Shown piece by piece: positions 1 through 8,439 of a DNA stretch of 64,000 nucleotides. Source of the DNA: Streptomyces albofaciens JCM 4342 (GTDB lineage: Bacteria; Actinomycetota; Actinomycetes; Streptomycetales; Streptomycetaceae); assembly GCF_008634025.1 (NCBI RefSeq), contig NZ_PDCM01000002.1, forward strand, positions 3,683,001 to 3,747,000, given 5' to 3'. A program made the translations under genes and the position numbers. The notes beneath the pieces are model-generated. The model was not told the DNA's origin. It searched no databases and saw nothing but the letters and a program-made list of their open reading frames with translations. Numbering within the stretch: the stretch's first letter is position 1; each line of letters opens with the position of its first letter.

Positions 1-82
1 CGGCGTTGGAACAGGCGGCTTCCTGGATGAGCGCCTGCAGCCGTTCGTTCGGCTGCCGCGCGACGAGTGGCCTGGCGGCCAT
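1..82 (-). CDS. NsdA-like regulator, N-terminal fragment
   Basis: Only the first 27 codons lie in the window; the gene continues beyond the left edge. The peptide starts MAARPLVARQPNERLQALI and continues to an alanine, cysteine and serine-rich stretch. This opening is typical of a Streptomyces regulator family that includes NsdA, a negative regulator of development and antibiotic production, with a helix-turn-helix-like N-terminus followed by a long tetratricopeptide-like region. The family call rests on recall of that opening, and the rest of the protein cannot be seen. The start ATG is at 80-82. The gene is divergent from the primase-like gene at 596. Confidence 0.65.
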   Translation of the reverse strand, partial: MAARPLVARQPNERLQALIQEAACSNA

Positions 83-595
83 GCTGCACCCCCTGATTAC
101 TGCTGCGCGTTCACCGTCGAACGCCGTACCCGTTGATCGATTCCCCGCGCATATGCCGGATATCCGGGGATATCTCAGATGTGCGTCATGTCCGCCAAAG
201 CCTTGACATTGCCTGGAACGGAGTGGACGGACCGGCCGGCCGGCGGATCGCTCCGCCGGATTGCGGTGTCCGGTAGGCCCTGCCGCTCCGCGCTTCGGTG
301 GGACGGTGATGCCGGAAATCGACGCTCCGGGACCCGGCGTGCGGTGCCCGCGTTCTGCTGGCGACGCCGCCGCCCCGGGCGGGCCCGGCGTTCGCTCCGG
401 GACCGTCACGGCCGTGCCGCGGCCTTGCCGCCGGGCGGCCTCTCCGCCCGTCACGCAGGTGGCTACCCGTTCTCCGGACGCCACCCCGCACGCGCCCCCG
501 GACATGCTTCCATGCGCCCCACGTGCGGGAACGATGCGCCGGGGTGGTGCACGTGTCGGCCGTAACCCTTGGTGACAGGGGAAGTTGTCCACCAC
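83..595. other. Divergent intergenic region with two dyads
   Basis: This 513-bp region separates two divergent genes and shows no convincing coding frame. It contains a perfect 12-bp palindrome, CCGGATATCCGG, at 156-167, about 75 bp upstream of the regulator start. A perfect 8-bp stem with a TCGC tetraloop lies at 240-259. A TTGACA hexamer at 203-208 has no good -10 at 17-18 bp. The palindrome is well placed to be an operator of the regulator gene, but that is inference. Confidence 0.5.
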
Positions 596-1267
596 GTGGA
601 AGACACCATCGGAGTCACAGGAGCCTCTCAGGTCACCGAGCAGCGAGGCGAGCTGTTGATCGAAACTGCGGTGCGTTACGCGGAGGAGCGGCATTGGGAC
701 GTGCTGCCCGGCGCATGGCTCGAAGACGAGGGCGGGGTGCCGCGCTGCTCGTGCGGTGCGGCCGACTGCTCCGCGCCCGGCGCGCACCCCACGGCGCCCG
801 GCTGGGCCGGCCACGCCACCGGCAGCGCGACGGCCGCCCGCCGCCTGTGGAGCAGGACTCCACGCGCCTCGATCCTGTTGCCGACGGGCCGTACGTTCGA
901 AGTGCTCGACGTGCCCGAGGCCGCCGGCTGCCTGGCCCTGGCCCGGATGGAACGCATGGGCCTGCAGCTCGGCCCGGTCTCCAGCACCCCCGACCGGCGG
1001 ATGCTGTTCTTCGTGCTGCCGGGCGCCTCGGTCAAGGTGCCCGAACTGGTACGGCACCTGGGCTGGGCGCCCGCGGCGCTGGACCTGATCACGCGGGGCG
1101 ACGGCGATTACGTCGCCGCGCCGCCGACGCGCATGGGGGCGCACGGGGCGGTGCAGTGGGCGCGCAGGCCCACCGCCGCCAACCGCTGGCTGCCGGACGC
1201 GGAGGAACTGATCAGTCCGCTCGCGTACGCCTGTGCGCGGGAAGCCGTGGCGGCGCGGGGGCGGTAG
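596..1267 (+). CDS. Bifunctional DNA primase/polymerase-like (PrimPol N-domain) protein
   Basis: The 223-residue product resembles the short Streptomyces proteins annotated as bifunctional DNA primase/polymerase N-terminal (AEP/PrimPol) domain proteins. Visible landmarks are RYAEERHWDVLPG near the N-terminus, a CSCGAADCSAPGAHP cysteine/histidine segment, LLPTGRTFEVLDVPE, and a C-terminal AANRWLPDAEELISPL. The length fits a stand-alone AEP-like domain with no helicase partner. GTG 596 was chosen because AGGGGAAG at 577-584 precedes it. A GTG at 572 in the same frame has no ribosome-binding site. Polymerase activity is not established for these short homologues, so the name is a domain call only. 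Confidence 0.7.
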   Translation: MEDTIGVTGASQVTEQRGELLIETAVRYAEERHWDVLPGAWLEDEGGVPRCSCGAADCSAPGAHPTAPGWAGHATGSATAARRLWSRTPRASILLPTGRTFEVLDVPEAAGCLALARMERMGLQLGPVSSTPDRRMLFFVLPGASVKVPELVRHLGWAPAALDLITRGDGDYVAAPPTRMGAHGAVQWARRPTAANRWLPDAEELISPLAYACAREAVAARGR

Positions 1268-1518
1268 GACCGTCGGCTCCGGCGGGACGGCACGGCCACC
1301 CGTCCCCCGGGCGGGGCCCCGGCCCCTCCCGTACGGCGGGCATGCGCCCTCCGCTGCCCCGGGCGTGTGCGCCGGGCTCCCCGGCCGTTCCGCGCGCCCC
1401 CGCGCACTCCTTGCCGCTCGTCCAACCTGCCGTACGGCCGCGTCGCACACCCGCCCGTATCGTGGACCGCGGACGGGGGTACGACCGGCCCCCGCGGGGA
1501 CGTGGAAGGGCAGGCCAG

Positions 1519-2376
1519 GTGGCCAGAAAACCGGAACACATCGACCAGCCGGCCGCAGCCGGCGCGGCACCGGCCGGACCGGCCGCCGGGCAGGACGGGG
1601 CGGTGCCGCCAGCCGTCCGCGTACGGGGGCTGTGGAAGAAGTACGGCGAGCAGGTCGCCGTCGCGGGGATCGACCTGACGCTGCCCGCGGGCCGGTTCAT
1701 CGGCCTGGTCGGCCCGAACGGCGCGGGCAAGACCACCACCCTGTCGATGGTGACCGGCCTGCTGCGCCCGGACGCCGGGCAGGTGGAGATCGGCGGCCAC
1801 GACGTGTGGCAGGACCCGGTCACGGTGAAGTCCCGGATCGGCGTACTGCCCGAGGGACTGCGCCTGTTCGAGCGGCTGTCCGGCCGTGAGCTGCTGTCGT
1901 ACATCGGGCGGCTGCGGGGGCTGCCCGGTGCCGAGGTCGACAAGCGCGCCGACCAGCTGCTCGAAGTCCTGGACCTGTCCGGCGCGCAGAACAAGCTCGT
2001 CGTGGACTACTCGACCGGCATGCGCAAGAAGATCGGTCTGGCGGCGGCGCTGCTGCACAATCCCGAGATCCTGTTCCTGGACGAGCCGTTCGAGGGCGTG
2101 GACCCGGTGTCCGCGCAGACCATCCGCGGCGTCCTGGAGCGCTACACCTCGTCCGGGGCCACCGTCGTCTTCTCCAGCCATGTGATGGAGCTGGTGGAGT
2201 CGCTGTGCGACTGGGTGGCGGTGATGGCCGGCGGGCGCATCCGGTCGGACGGGCCGCTCGCGGAGGTACGCGGCGACGCGCCGACCCTCCAGGACGCGTT
2301 CCTCGAACTGGTCGGCGCGGGCGGCCGCGCCGCCGGGCACGACCTGGACTGGCTGGGCGGCGGGGGCGCCCGATGA
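1519..2376 (+). CDS. ABC transporter ATP-binding protein
   Basis: A 285-residue ABC ATPase. Walker A is GPNGAGKTT (about residue 71), the signature is DYSTGMRKK, Walker B is ILFLDEPFEG and the switch histidine is in SSHVMEL. The degenerate signature (STGM instead of SSGQ) is usual for exporter subunits of the CcmA/YhaQ type. GTG 1519 was chosen because GGAAGG lies about 10 nt upstream and the frame upstream of it is low-quality arginine/proline sequence. Its stop overlaps the permease start by ATGA, so the two are translationally coupled and presumably form one exporter. The substrate is unknown. Confidence 0.88.
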   Translation: MARKPEHIDQPAAAGAAPAGPAAGQDGAVPPAVRVRGLWKKYGEQVAVAGIDLTLPAGRFIGLVGPNGAGKTTTLSMVTGLLRPDAGQVEIGGHDVWQDPVTVKSRIGVLPEGLRLFERLSGRELLSYIGRLRGLPGAEVDKRADQLLEVLDLSGAQNKLVVDYSTGMRKKIGLAAALLHNPEILFLDEPFEGVDPVSAQTIRGVLERYTSSGATVVFSSHVMELVESLCDWVAVMAGGRIRSDGPLAEVRGDAPTLQDAFLELVGAGGRAAGHDLDWLGGGGAR

Positions 2377-4034
2377 CCGCCTCCACCTCCGCGGCGCTCA
2401 CCCGTACGCCCGGCGGTTCCGCCGCGGCCCCGGGCCCGTCGCTCACCTCCGTCTTCGTCCGCCTCAAGCTGTCCCTGCTGCGCAACGGGCTGCGCCAGTC
2501 GTCCGGCCGGACCGTCGCGTATGTGGCGTCGCTGCTGGTGGCCCTGCTGTGTGCGGCGGGCGTGCTGGTCGGCCTGGTGGCCCTGCGCGGCGTCGCGCAC
2601 GCGGGCGCGCTGGGCGTGCTGCTGGTGGCCCTGCTGACGCTGGGCTGGGCGGTGATGCCGCTGTTCTTCCCGGCCAGCGACGAGACCCTGGACCCGACGC
2701 GGCTGGTCATGCTGCCCCTGCGGCCCCGGCCGCTGATCGCCGCGCTGCTGACGGCGTCCCTGGTGGGCATCGGCCCGGTCTTCACCCTGGCGCTGGCCGC
2801 CGGCTCGGTGATCATGCTGGCGCACGGCGCGGCGGCCACGGTGACCGGTGTGCTCGCCGTGGTCCTGGTCATCCTGGTGTGCGTGGCGCTGGCGCGGGCC
2901 GTGGCCACCGCCAACGTACGGCTGCTGACCAGCCGCCGGGGCCGCGACCTGGCCGTGCTGAGCGGCCTGTTCATCGCGCTCGGCGGGCAGGCCGTGAACC
3001 TCGCCTCGCAGAAGCTGTTCGGGGCGGGGGCGGCCGGGCTGTCCGCCCTGGAGCCCGCGTCCGACATCGTGCGGTGGATCCCGCCCGCCTCGGCCGTGGA
3101 CGCGGTACGCGCGGCGAGCGAGGGGGCGTACGGACGCGCCGTAGTGGGCCTGGCGCTGGCCGCGGTGGCACTCGTCCTGCTGCTGTGGTGGTGGCAGCGC
3201 ACGCTGACGACGGTGATGACCTCGCCCGACTCGTCCACCCTCCAGGCCGTCGAGAAGGACAGCGGGCGCAAGCGGCGTTCCGCGGGCGGCGGGCTGCAAC
3301 GGCTGCTGCCGGAAGGCCGTACGGGTCCGGTCATGCTGCGGATGCTGCGCTACGCCTGGCGCGACCCGAAGACCAAGATGGGCTGGGCGATGGCGTTCGG
3401 CGTCGGCCTGCTGATCCCGGTCATCTCCGTCGTCCAGGGCAACGGCAGCATCTACACGGCGTTCTCCGCCTCGGCCCTGCTGGGCATGCAGATGTACAAC
3501 CAGTTCGGGCAGGACACCTCGGCGTTCTGGATGGTCGCCTCGACGATCTCCACACCGCGCGACGCCTACCTGGAGCTGCGCGGGCGGGCGTTGGGCCTGG
3601 CGCTGGCGGCGGTGCCGTTCGTGACGGTGGTCGTGGTCGGCGCGGCGGCCCTCCTCGGCCCGTGGTCCGCGTTCTGGGACGTCTACGGGCTGTCGCTGGC
3701 GCTGCTCGGCGCGCTGGTGGCGACGGGCGCGCTGGCCTCGGCGCTGTTCCCGTACTCGATCCCCTCGGAGGGCAACAAGAACATCGCCCCGGGGCAGGGC
3801 GCCATCGCCTGGTTCAGCCTGCTCGGCGGGATGCTGGTGAGCACCGTGTTCGCGGCCCCGATGGCCGGGCTGACGATCTGGCTGCACGTGGCGGGGCTGC
3901 ACGGTCTGCTGTGGCTGCTGGTGCCGGTGGGGGCGGCGTACGGCGTCGGCGTCGCGCTCCTCGGGATGCGGATCGCCGCGCCCCGGGTGGTGGCGCGGCT
4001 GCCGGAGATCCTGGGGGCGGTCAGCAAGGGATGA
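2373..4034 (+). CDS. ABC transporter permease
   Basis: A 553-residue, very hydrophobic protein with about 10-12 membrane segments, for example VASLLVALLCAAGVLVGLV near residue 55 and paired segments after residue 390. It begins at an ATG that overlaps the ATPase stop by 4 bp. The length and the lack of an extracytoplasmic domain fit permeases that pair with the adjacent ATPase type. It ends in a 4-bp overlap with the next small membrane protein. With the genes at 1519 and 4031 it forms a tight three-gene operon; the exported compound cannot be told from sequence. Confidence 0.85.
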   Translation: MTASTSAALTRTPGGSAAAPGPSLTSVFVRLKLSLLRNGLRQSSGRTVAYVASLLVALLCAAGVLVGLVALRGVAHAGALGVLLVALLTLGWAVMPLFFPASDETLDPTRLVMLPLRPRPLIAALLTASLVGIGPVFTLALAAGSVIMLAHGAAATVTGVLAVVLVILVCVALARAVATANVRLLTSRRGRDLAVLSGLFIALGGQAVNLASQKLFGAGAAGLSALEPASDIVRWIPPASAVDAVRAASEGAYGRAVVGLALAAVALVLLLWWWQRTLTTVMTSPDSSTLQAVEKDSGRKRRSAGGGLQRLLPEGRTGPVMLRMLRYAWRDPKTKMGWAMAFGVGLLIPVISVVQGNGSIYTAFSASALLGMQMYNQFGQDTSAFWMVASTISTPRDAYLELRGRALGLALAAVPFVTVVVVGAAALLGPWSAFWDVYGLSLALLGALVATGALASALFPYSIPSEGNKNIAPGQGAIAWFSLLGGMLVSTVFAAPMAGLTIWLHVAGLHGLLWLLVPVGAAYGVGVALLGMRIAAPRVVARLPEILGAVSKG

Positions 4035-4516
4035 GCGGAGCGACGGGGGAGGCCCGGGGGCACCCGCCCGCGGGCCTCACGGGCGGGGCCGGGCAGGGCC
4101 TCCGGCATCGGTGGGGCCGGCTGCCGGTGTGGGCGCGGTGGGTCACGGTGGTGTACGCGATCGGCTTCGCGCAGGGAGCGTGCGCCCACCTGCTCGACCT
4201 CGCACGCGGCGGCATCCACGTCTACGCCACCTACCCGCACGTGTCCTACGAGGTGTACTTCATCGGCCTGGTGGTCCTCGACCCGTTGGCCGCGCTGCTG
4301 GTGGTGCGGCTGCGGCGGGCGGGGGTGTGGCTGGCGTGCGGTGTGATGACCACGGACGTCACCGCGAACTGGACCGGCAACTGGCCGTCCCTACAGGCCG
4401 ACTGGGCACAGTTGCTGCGCCCGGTCGGCCTGCTGCCCATCACGCTCTTCGGCCTGTTCGTCGTCGCGACGAGCGGTGCCCTGCACCGTGCGTTCGGCCG
4501 GACCGCCGCTACGTGA
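4031..4516 (+). CDS. Small membrane protein, third gene of ABC operon
   Basis: A 161-residue protein with a roughly 30-residue polar N-terminus followed by four hydrophobic segments, including WVTVVYAIGFAQGA, EVYFIGLVVLDPLAALLVV and PVGLLPITLFGLFVVATS. I do not recognise a named family. Its ATG overlaps the permease stop (ATGA), so it is very probably co-translated with the transporter and may be an accessory membrane subunit. Its last 8 bp overlap the convergent epimerase-like gene. Confidence 0.7.
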   Translation: MSGATGEARGHPPAGLTGGAGQGLRHRWGRLPVWARWVTVVYAIGFAQGACAHLLDLARGGIHVYATYPHVSYEVYFIGLVVLDPLAALLVVRLRRAGVWLACGVMTTDVTANWTGNWPSLQADWAQLLRPVGLLPITLFGLFVVATSGALHRAFGRTAAT

Positions 4517-5477
4517 ACGAGCCGGGCGCCTGGTTCGCGAGGACCGCGCTCTCCTCCTCGGGCGTGTAGCCGAGGCGGAGCGGCGGCTCGCCGCGGGCGC
4601 GGTCCCAGGCCAGGACGTCGGCCGCGGTGACCTCCAACGGCGTCGCGGGGAGGCCCGCCCGACGCGCGCGGGCCGCGCTGCGCTGCTGGGTCGGCCAGTT
4701 CGGGCGGACGAGCGGGAACATCGGCGGCGCGCCCTCGGAAGGGACCGGGACGATCTCGACCTCGGTGCCGGCGGCCCGCGCGCACGTCCCGATCAGCCCG
4801 CCGAGCGTCGTCGGCTCCGCCGGGCCCACCGCCTGGAAGGCACCGGGCCGGTCGTCGGTGATCAACCGCACCACCAAGCGGGCCAGATCCCGCGAGTCGA
4901 CGACCTGCACCGGTTGCGCGGGGTCGCCCGGCAGCGCGACCCGGCCGCCGCGCGCGGCACGGCGTACCCAGTAGGTGAACGTGTCCATCGAGTCGTGCGG
5001 CCCGGCCACCTTGCCCGGCCGTACGATCGTCGCCCGGTCGCCGTACCGGGCCGTCACATCGTCCTCACAGGCCACTTTGAGCGGGCCGTACGTGGCCTCG
5101 CTCAGCTCCTCGGTGTCCCGGACGGGCGGGCGGCGCGGGGTGTCCTCGTCGCTGCCGGGGGCCAGGCCCGTACGTTCGTAGACCGCGTGGCTGGAGATGA
5201 ACAGATACCGGCCGACGCGGTCGCCGAGGACGTCCATCGCCTGCCCGACATGGCGCGGGACATAGCCGCTGACGTCCACGACGGCGTCCCAGGCGCCCTC
5301 GCGCAGGGCCGCGTAGTCGCCGGTGTCGCGGTCGCCGATGAGGCGGGTCAGTTGGGGGAACAGGTCGGGATTGGTGCGGCCCCGGCCGAACAAGGTCACT
5401 TCGGCACCGGTCCGCAGGGCATCCTCGACGATGGCGCGCCCGACGAAGGACGTGCCGCCAAGTACTAGAAGGTGCAT
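4509..5477 (-). CDS. NAD-dependent epimerase/dehydratase family protein
   Basis: A 322-residue extended-SDR-type protein. The N-terminal MHLLVLGGTSFVGRAIV gives the GxxxxxG dinucleotide-binding loop immediately after the start, which fixes the ATG at 5475-5477. Later landmarks are VVDVSGYVP, an FISSHAVYE strand leading to the active-site region, and RPGKVAGPHD. The canonical YxxxK is not obvious, as in many atypical SDR reductases of this kind, so the substrate cannot be assigned. It stands alone, convergent with the ABC operon. Confidence 0.8.
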   Translation of the reverse strand: MHLLVLGGTSFVGRAIVEDALRTGAEVTLFGRGRTNPDLFPQLTRLIGDRDTGDYAALREGAWDAVVDVSGYVPRHVGQAMDVLGDRVGRYLFISSHAVYERTGLAPGSDEDTPRRPPVRDTEELSEATYGPLKVACEDDVTARYGDRATIVRPGKVAGPHDSMDTFTYWVRRAARGGRVALPGDPAQPVQVVDSRDLARLVVRLITDDRPGAFQAVGPAEPTTLGGLIGTCARAAGTEVEIVPVPSEGAPPMFPLVRPNWPTQQRSAARARRAGLPATPLEVTAADVLAWDRARGEPPLRLGYTPEEESAVLANQAPGSFT

Positions 5478-5635
5478 GGTTTTTGAGCCTAGTGGGGTTC
5501 CGGTGGCCGCGGCCCGGAATTCCGGGCGGGTCCGCGGCCCCGGGGCGTCGTGCGGTCGGGACGGGCGGTGGCGCGGGTGTGACTGGCGTTGCGGGTGGGC
5601 CGAGTGGTGCGGGCGGCGCTGTGGAGCCGTGTGTG

Positions 5636-6529
5636 TCAGGCCGGGAGCACGGATGCCAGGAACGGGCCGAGGACGGCCCGCCACTCCTCGGGGGCCTCCC
5701 AGGGGAGCCAGTGCCCGGCGTCCGGTATCTCGGCGTAGACGCCGCGCGGGAGGACGCGGACCATCTCCTGGGCCTCGGCGCGGCCCAGTTCGCCGTCCAG
5801 GCCGCGGACCACGAGCGTGGGGCACCGCACCTGGGCGAGATCCTCCCAGTGCGCGTCGTGGACCCAGGTCTCGCGGGCGCTGAGCATCTGGTGGCGGGAG
5901 AAGACCGGCCGCCAGCCGTCCGCGCGCTCGGCCATGACCTCGGCGAAGAACTCACCGCGGGCCGGCGCGGGACGCTCCAGGGTCGGGTCGTCCTCCCCGA
6001 ACCACTTGCGTACGTCCGCGAGCGTGGCGAACGGGACCGGCCAGGAGCGGAACCAGTCCGCCCACTCCTGCTGCGAGGCCGAGCCCAGGGCCGAGGCCCG
6101 CATGTCGCAGACGACCAGCGCGCTGACCAGGTCGGGCCGGCGGGCGGCCACCTGCCAGGCCGTCAGGGCGCCCATGGAGTGGCCTATCAGGACGGCGGGG
6201 GCCAGGCCGAGCTGTTCGACGGCGGCGATGGCGTCGGCGACGTACGCCTCGCGGTCGTACGGGCCGTCCTGGGGTTTCTCGCTGCGGCCGTGGCCGCGCT
6301 GGTCCAGCCCGACGGGGCGGCACCGGGAGCCGAGCCAGCGGGCGGTCTCGGCCCAGTGCGACGCACGCCCCATGAGGCCGTGCAGGAGGAGCACCCCCGG
6401 GCGGTCCCGCTCGCCTTCCTCCCCTCCCCCGCCGGGCTTCGGCGGGTCGGTGAACTCCCAGGCGGCGAGCCGGACGCCGCCGGCACCCGTCACATCGATA
6501 CGGCGCACCATGAGCCCTGGCACCCCCAT
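5636..6529 (-). CDS. Alpha/beta hydrolase
   Basis: A protein of about 297 residues with an alpha/beta hydrolase fold. It has an oxyanion-loop motif LLLHGLMG, the nucleophile elbow LIGHSMGALTAW (GHSMG), and a late VVRGLDGELG / DAGHWLPWEAPEE region giving the acid and histidine. The DQRGHGRSEKP segment is typical of the family. The start is uncertain: ATG 6529, GTG 6550 and ATG 6511 are all in frame, and 6529 is a compromise. It lies downstream of dmdR1 on the same strand but 800 bp away, so it is probably transcribed independently. The substrate is unknown. Confidence 0.83.
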   Translation of the reverse strand: MGVPGLMVRRIDVTGAGGVRLAAWEFTDPPKPGGGGEEGERDRPGVLLLHGLMGRASHWAETARWLGSRCRPVGLDQRGHGRSEKPQDGPYDREAYVADAIAAVEQLGLAPAVLIGHSMGALTAWQVAARRPDLVSALVVCDMRASALGSASQQEWADWFRSWPVPFATLADVRKWFGEDDPTLERPAPARGEFFAEVMAERADGWRPVFSRHQMLSARETWVHDAHWEDLAQVRCPTLVVRGLDGELGRAEAQEMVRVLPRGVYAEIPDAGHWLPWEAPEEWRAVLGPFLASVLPA

Positions 6530-6742
6530 TCGGTCTTCGAGCAGCCCCACACTATCGAACCTCTATTCGAGTAGGCCGTTCCTGCGCTCAATAACCCTCG
6601 TTCGGGTGACCACGCCCAAGGGTTGCCGGTCGTCGCCGAGGGGAGACACGTAGCGGGAGGCGGGCCCCACCGGGAAGGGGGCCCACGGGGAGAGACCCTG
6701 GGAGCTCGGGGCTCCGGGTCTTGGCGGGGGGACATGGGGAGG

Positions 6743-6776
6743 CGGGGCCCCGGCTGCTCGCAGCGCCGGGGCCCCG
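6743..6776. terminator. Strong GC hairpin
   Basis: Perfect 12-bp stem CGGGGCCCCGGC with its complement, separated by a 10-nt loop (6755-6764). There is no U-tract, as usual in Streptomyces. It lies upstream of the hydrolase gene and far downstream of dmdR1, so it could end read-through from dmdR1 or be a regulatory dyad. Confidence 0.5.
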
Positions 6777-6853
6777 GATGTGCGCGGGCCGGCGGCCGCT
6801 GCCCCACCGGACGGGCCGGCAACCCCTCACGACTTGCCGAAGTCGCGGTGTGC

Positions 6854-6934
6854 GCGAAAGCCGCGCGATGCGTGCGATGCGCGAAAACCGCGGGCCGCGT
6901 GCAATGCCCGGAAGCCGCGGGACGCGTGCGACGC
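6854..6934. repeat. 27-bp tandem repeat, three copies
   Basis: Three consecutive 27-bp units (6854-6880, 6881-6907, 6908-6934) with only a few substitutions, followed by a decaying fourth start. Each unit reads GCGAAAGCCGCG then GATGCGTGCGATGC or close variants. In one plus frame it would encode a 9-residue repeat ARKPRDACD, but no credible gene surrounds it, so I treat it as a non-coding minisatellite. Confidence 0.75.
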
Positions 6935-7340
6935 GCGCAACCAGCGGCGCGTACGAGCGCGAAACGCGGCGCGGGCACCGGACACCCCTGGCCCGGAAGC
7001 GGTGTTCGCGGTCGCCGGACCGGGGATTGCGGTGGACCGCCCCTCACCCGAGCCCCCTCCCCGGCCCGGGCCCACGGCGGCAGGGGGCATCCCGTCCCCG
7101 TCCGTCCTCGGCCGCCTCGCCCCAGGCCTCAGGCAACACACGTCATGAGCCGCCGTGCTCGCGCGCACGCACGCCGCGCGGCTCCCGGCCGCCCTCGCGC
7201 ACATGCTCAGCGCCAGGGTGACACGCCACCGGCCGCTCCGCTCGCGGTTCGCCAACTCCGCCCGGCGAAGCGGCCGTCGAGCGCCGCACCGGACCGGCCG
7301 TCGTGCCAGGCCGGCCGGGGAAACGGGCGGCCGTACGAGG

Positions 7341-8033
7341 TCAGCGCTTGGCGACGAAAACGTGCGCGGCGATCTCCGACTCCAGCTCCGCGGCCTCACC
7401 GCTGCTGCCGATGAGCACACCGGTGGGCGACTCGGTCACGCTGACCACCGCGCCCGGCTGCACACCGGCCCGCCGCAGCGTGTACATGAGCTGGGCGTCC
7501 GCCTGGATGGGCTCGCCGATCCGGCGCACCACGACCGTCTTGCCGTCCGCGCCGGCCTCCAGGTCCATCAGGCTCACCATCCCGGCGTCCAGGAACGGGT
7601 CGGCCTCGGCCTTCTCGCCCAGCTCCTCCAGCCCCGGGATCGGATTGCCGTACGGCGACTCCGTCGGATGCCGCAGCAGCTCGACGACGCGGCGCTCGAC
7701 CGCCTCGCTCATCACGTGCTCCCAGCGGCACGCCTCGGCGTGCACCTGCTCCCACTCCAGGCCGATGACGTCGACGAGCAGGCACTCGGCGAGGCGGTGC
7801 TTGCGCATGACACGGGTCGCCAGCCGGCGGCCCTCCTCGGTCAGCTCCAGATGGCGGTCACCGGCGACCGTGAGCAGGCCGTCGCGCTCCATGCGCGCCA
7901 CGGTCTGGCTGACCGTCGGGCCGCTCTGTTCGAGCCGCTCCGCGATCCGGGCGCGCATCGGGACCACACCTTCCTCTTCCAGCTCAAGGATGGTGCGGAG
8001 ATACATCTCCGTGGTGTCGATCAGTCCGGACAT
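7341..8033 (-). CDS. dmdR1: Iron-dependent repressor DmdR1 (DtxR/IdeR family)
   Basis: A 230-residue DtxR/IdeR-type metalloregulator. An N-terminal winged helix (about residues 1-70) contains RLEQSGPTVSQTVARMERDGLL, close to the recognition helix of IdeR. It is followed by a metal-binding/dimerisation domain with CLLVDVIGLEWEQVHAEACRWEHVMS, which carries the Cys, Glu and His ligands, and a C-terminal SH3/FeoA-like domain from about residue 150. In Streptomyces DmdR1 uses ferrous iron to repress siderophore genes. A 254-codon ORF runs fully antisense (7303-8067), the arrangement reported for S. coelicolor dmdR1/adm. A possible promoter, TTGTCA-17-TGAGGT, lies about 35-65 bp upstream of the ATG on the minus strand. 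The locus faces the SIS gene across a DasR-like site. Confidence 0.9.
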   Translation of the reverse strand: MSGLIDTTEMYLRTILELEEEGVVPMRARIAERLEQSGPTVSQTVARMERDGLLTVAGDRHLELTEEGRRLATRVMRKHRLAECLLVDVIGLEWEQVHAEACRWEHVMSEAVERRVVELLRHPTESPYGNPIPGLEELGEKAEADPFLDAGMVSLMDLEAGADGKTVVVRRIGEPIQADAQLMYTLRRAGVQPGAVVSVTESPTGVLIGSSGEAAELESEIAAHVFVAKR

Positions 8034-8231
8034 GCGTGCCCCTCGATGTGTCGTGCGGTGGCCCTGACCTCAATTCTGACGCATCCCACTGACAACGGTT
8101 CCGCGTCCGCTCCGCCCGCCGCCGCCGGGGACCCGGCGGAGCGGCCGCCGCCCTGCGGCGGGACGGCAACCGGGCGACGCCCGGGCGGCCGGAAGGTTGC
8201 CACCCGGTCGCGAGCGGCGGCGTACACCGTA

Positions 8232-8257
8232 TTGACAGGGCACTGGTCCAGACCGCA
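8232..8257 (+). promoter_or_regulatory. TTGACA -35 with DasR-like operator
   Basis: The 405-bp divergent gap 8034-8439 contains a perfect TTGACA at 8232-8237. Immediately downstream ACTGGTCCAGACCGCA (8242-8257) matches the DasR consensus ACTGGTCTAGACCACT at 13 of 16 positions and keeps the core dyad. A repressor bound there would cover the -35 to -10 interval of the SIS gene. DasR is the N-acetylglucosamine-responsive GntR regulator, and the downstream gene is an amino-sugar-type isomerase. The rest of the gap shows nothing recognisable. Confidence 0.62.
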
Positions 8258-8439
8258 ACGTGATCCGCGCCACGGGCGAGGACCGACGGGGACCGCGGGG
8301 ACTGGTGGGGGCGGCGTTTCCCGGCGCCGGCCGGGCGCCAGTACGTGCCGGAACGCGTCGGAACACGTCAGAACGTGGACAAACGTACGAGGACCAACGT
8401 ACAAGACCGAGGAACACCGACGAGAGGGGCCCCGCGGCG

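Larger units (their letters stand above)
6530..7340. other. Long non-coding-looking region downstream of dmdR1
   Basis: These 811 bp separate two genes on the minus strand. Several overlapping frames are open on both strands, but all encode arginine/proline/alanine-rich low-complexity peptides with no recognisable domain. I call no gene. The region holds a 12-bp GC hairpin (6743-6776), a 27-bp tandem repeat (6854-6934) and a GC-rich dyad just past the dmdR1 stop at about 7298-7325 that may be its terminator. Confidence 0.5.
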
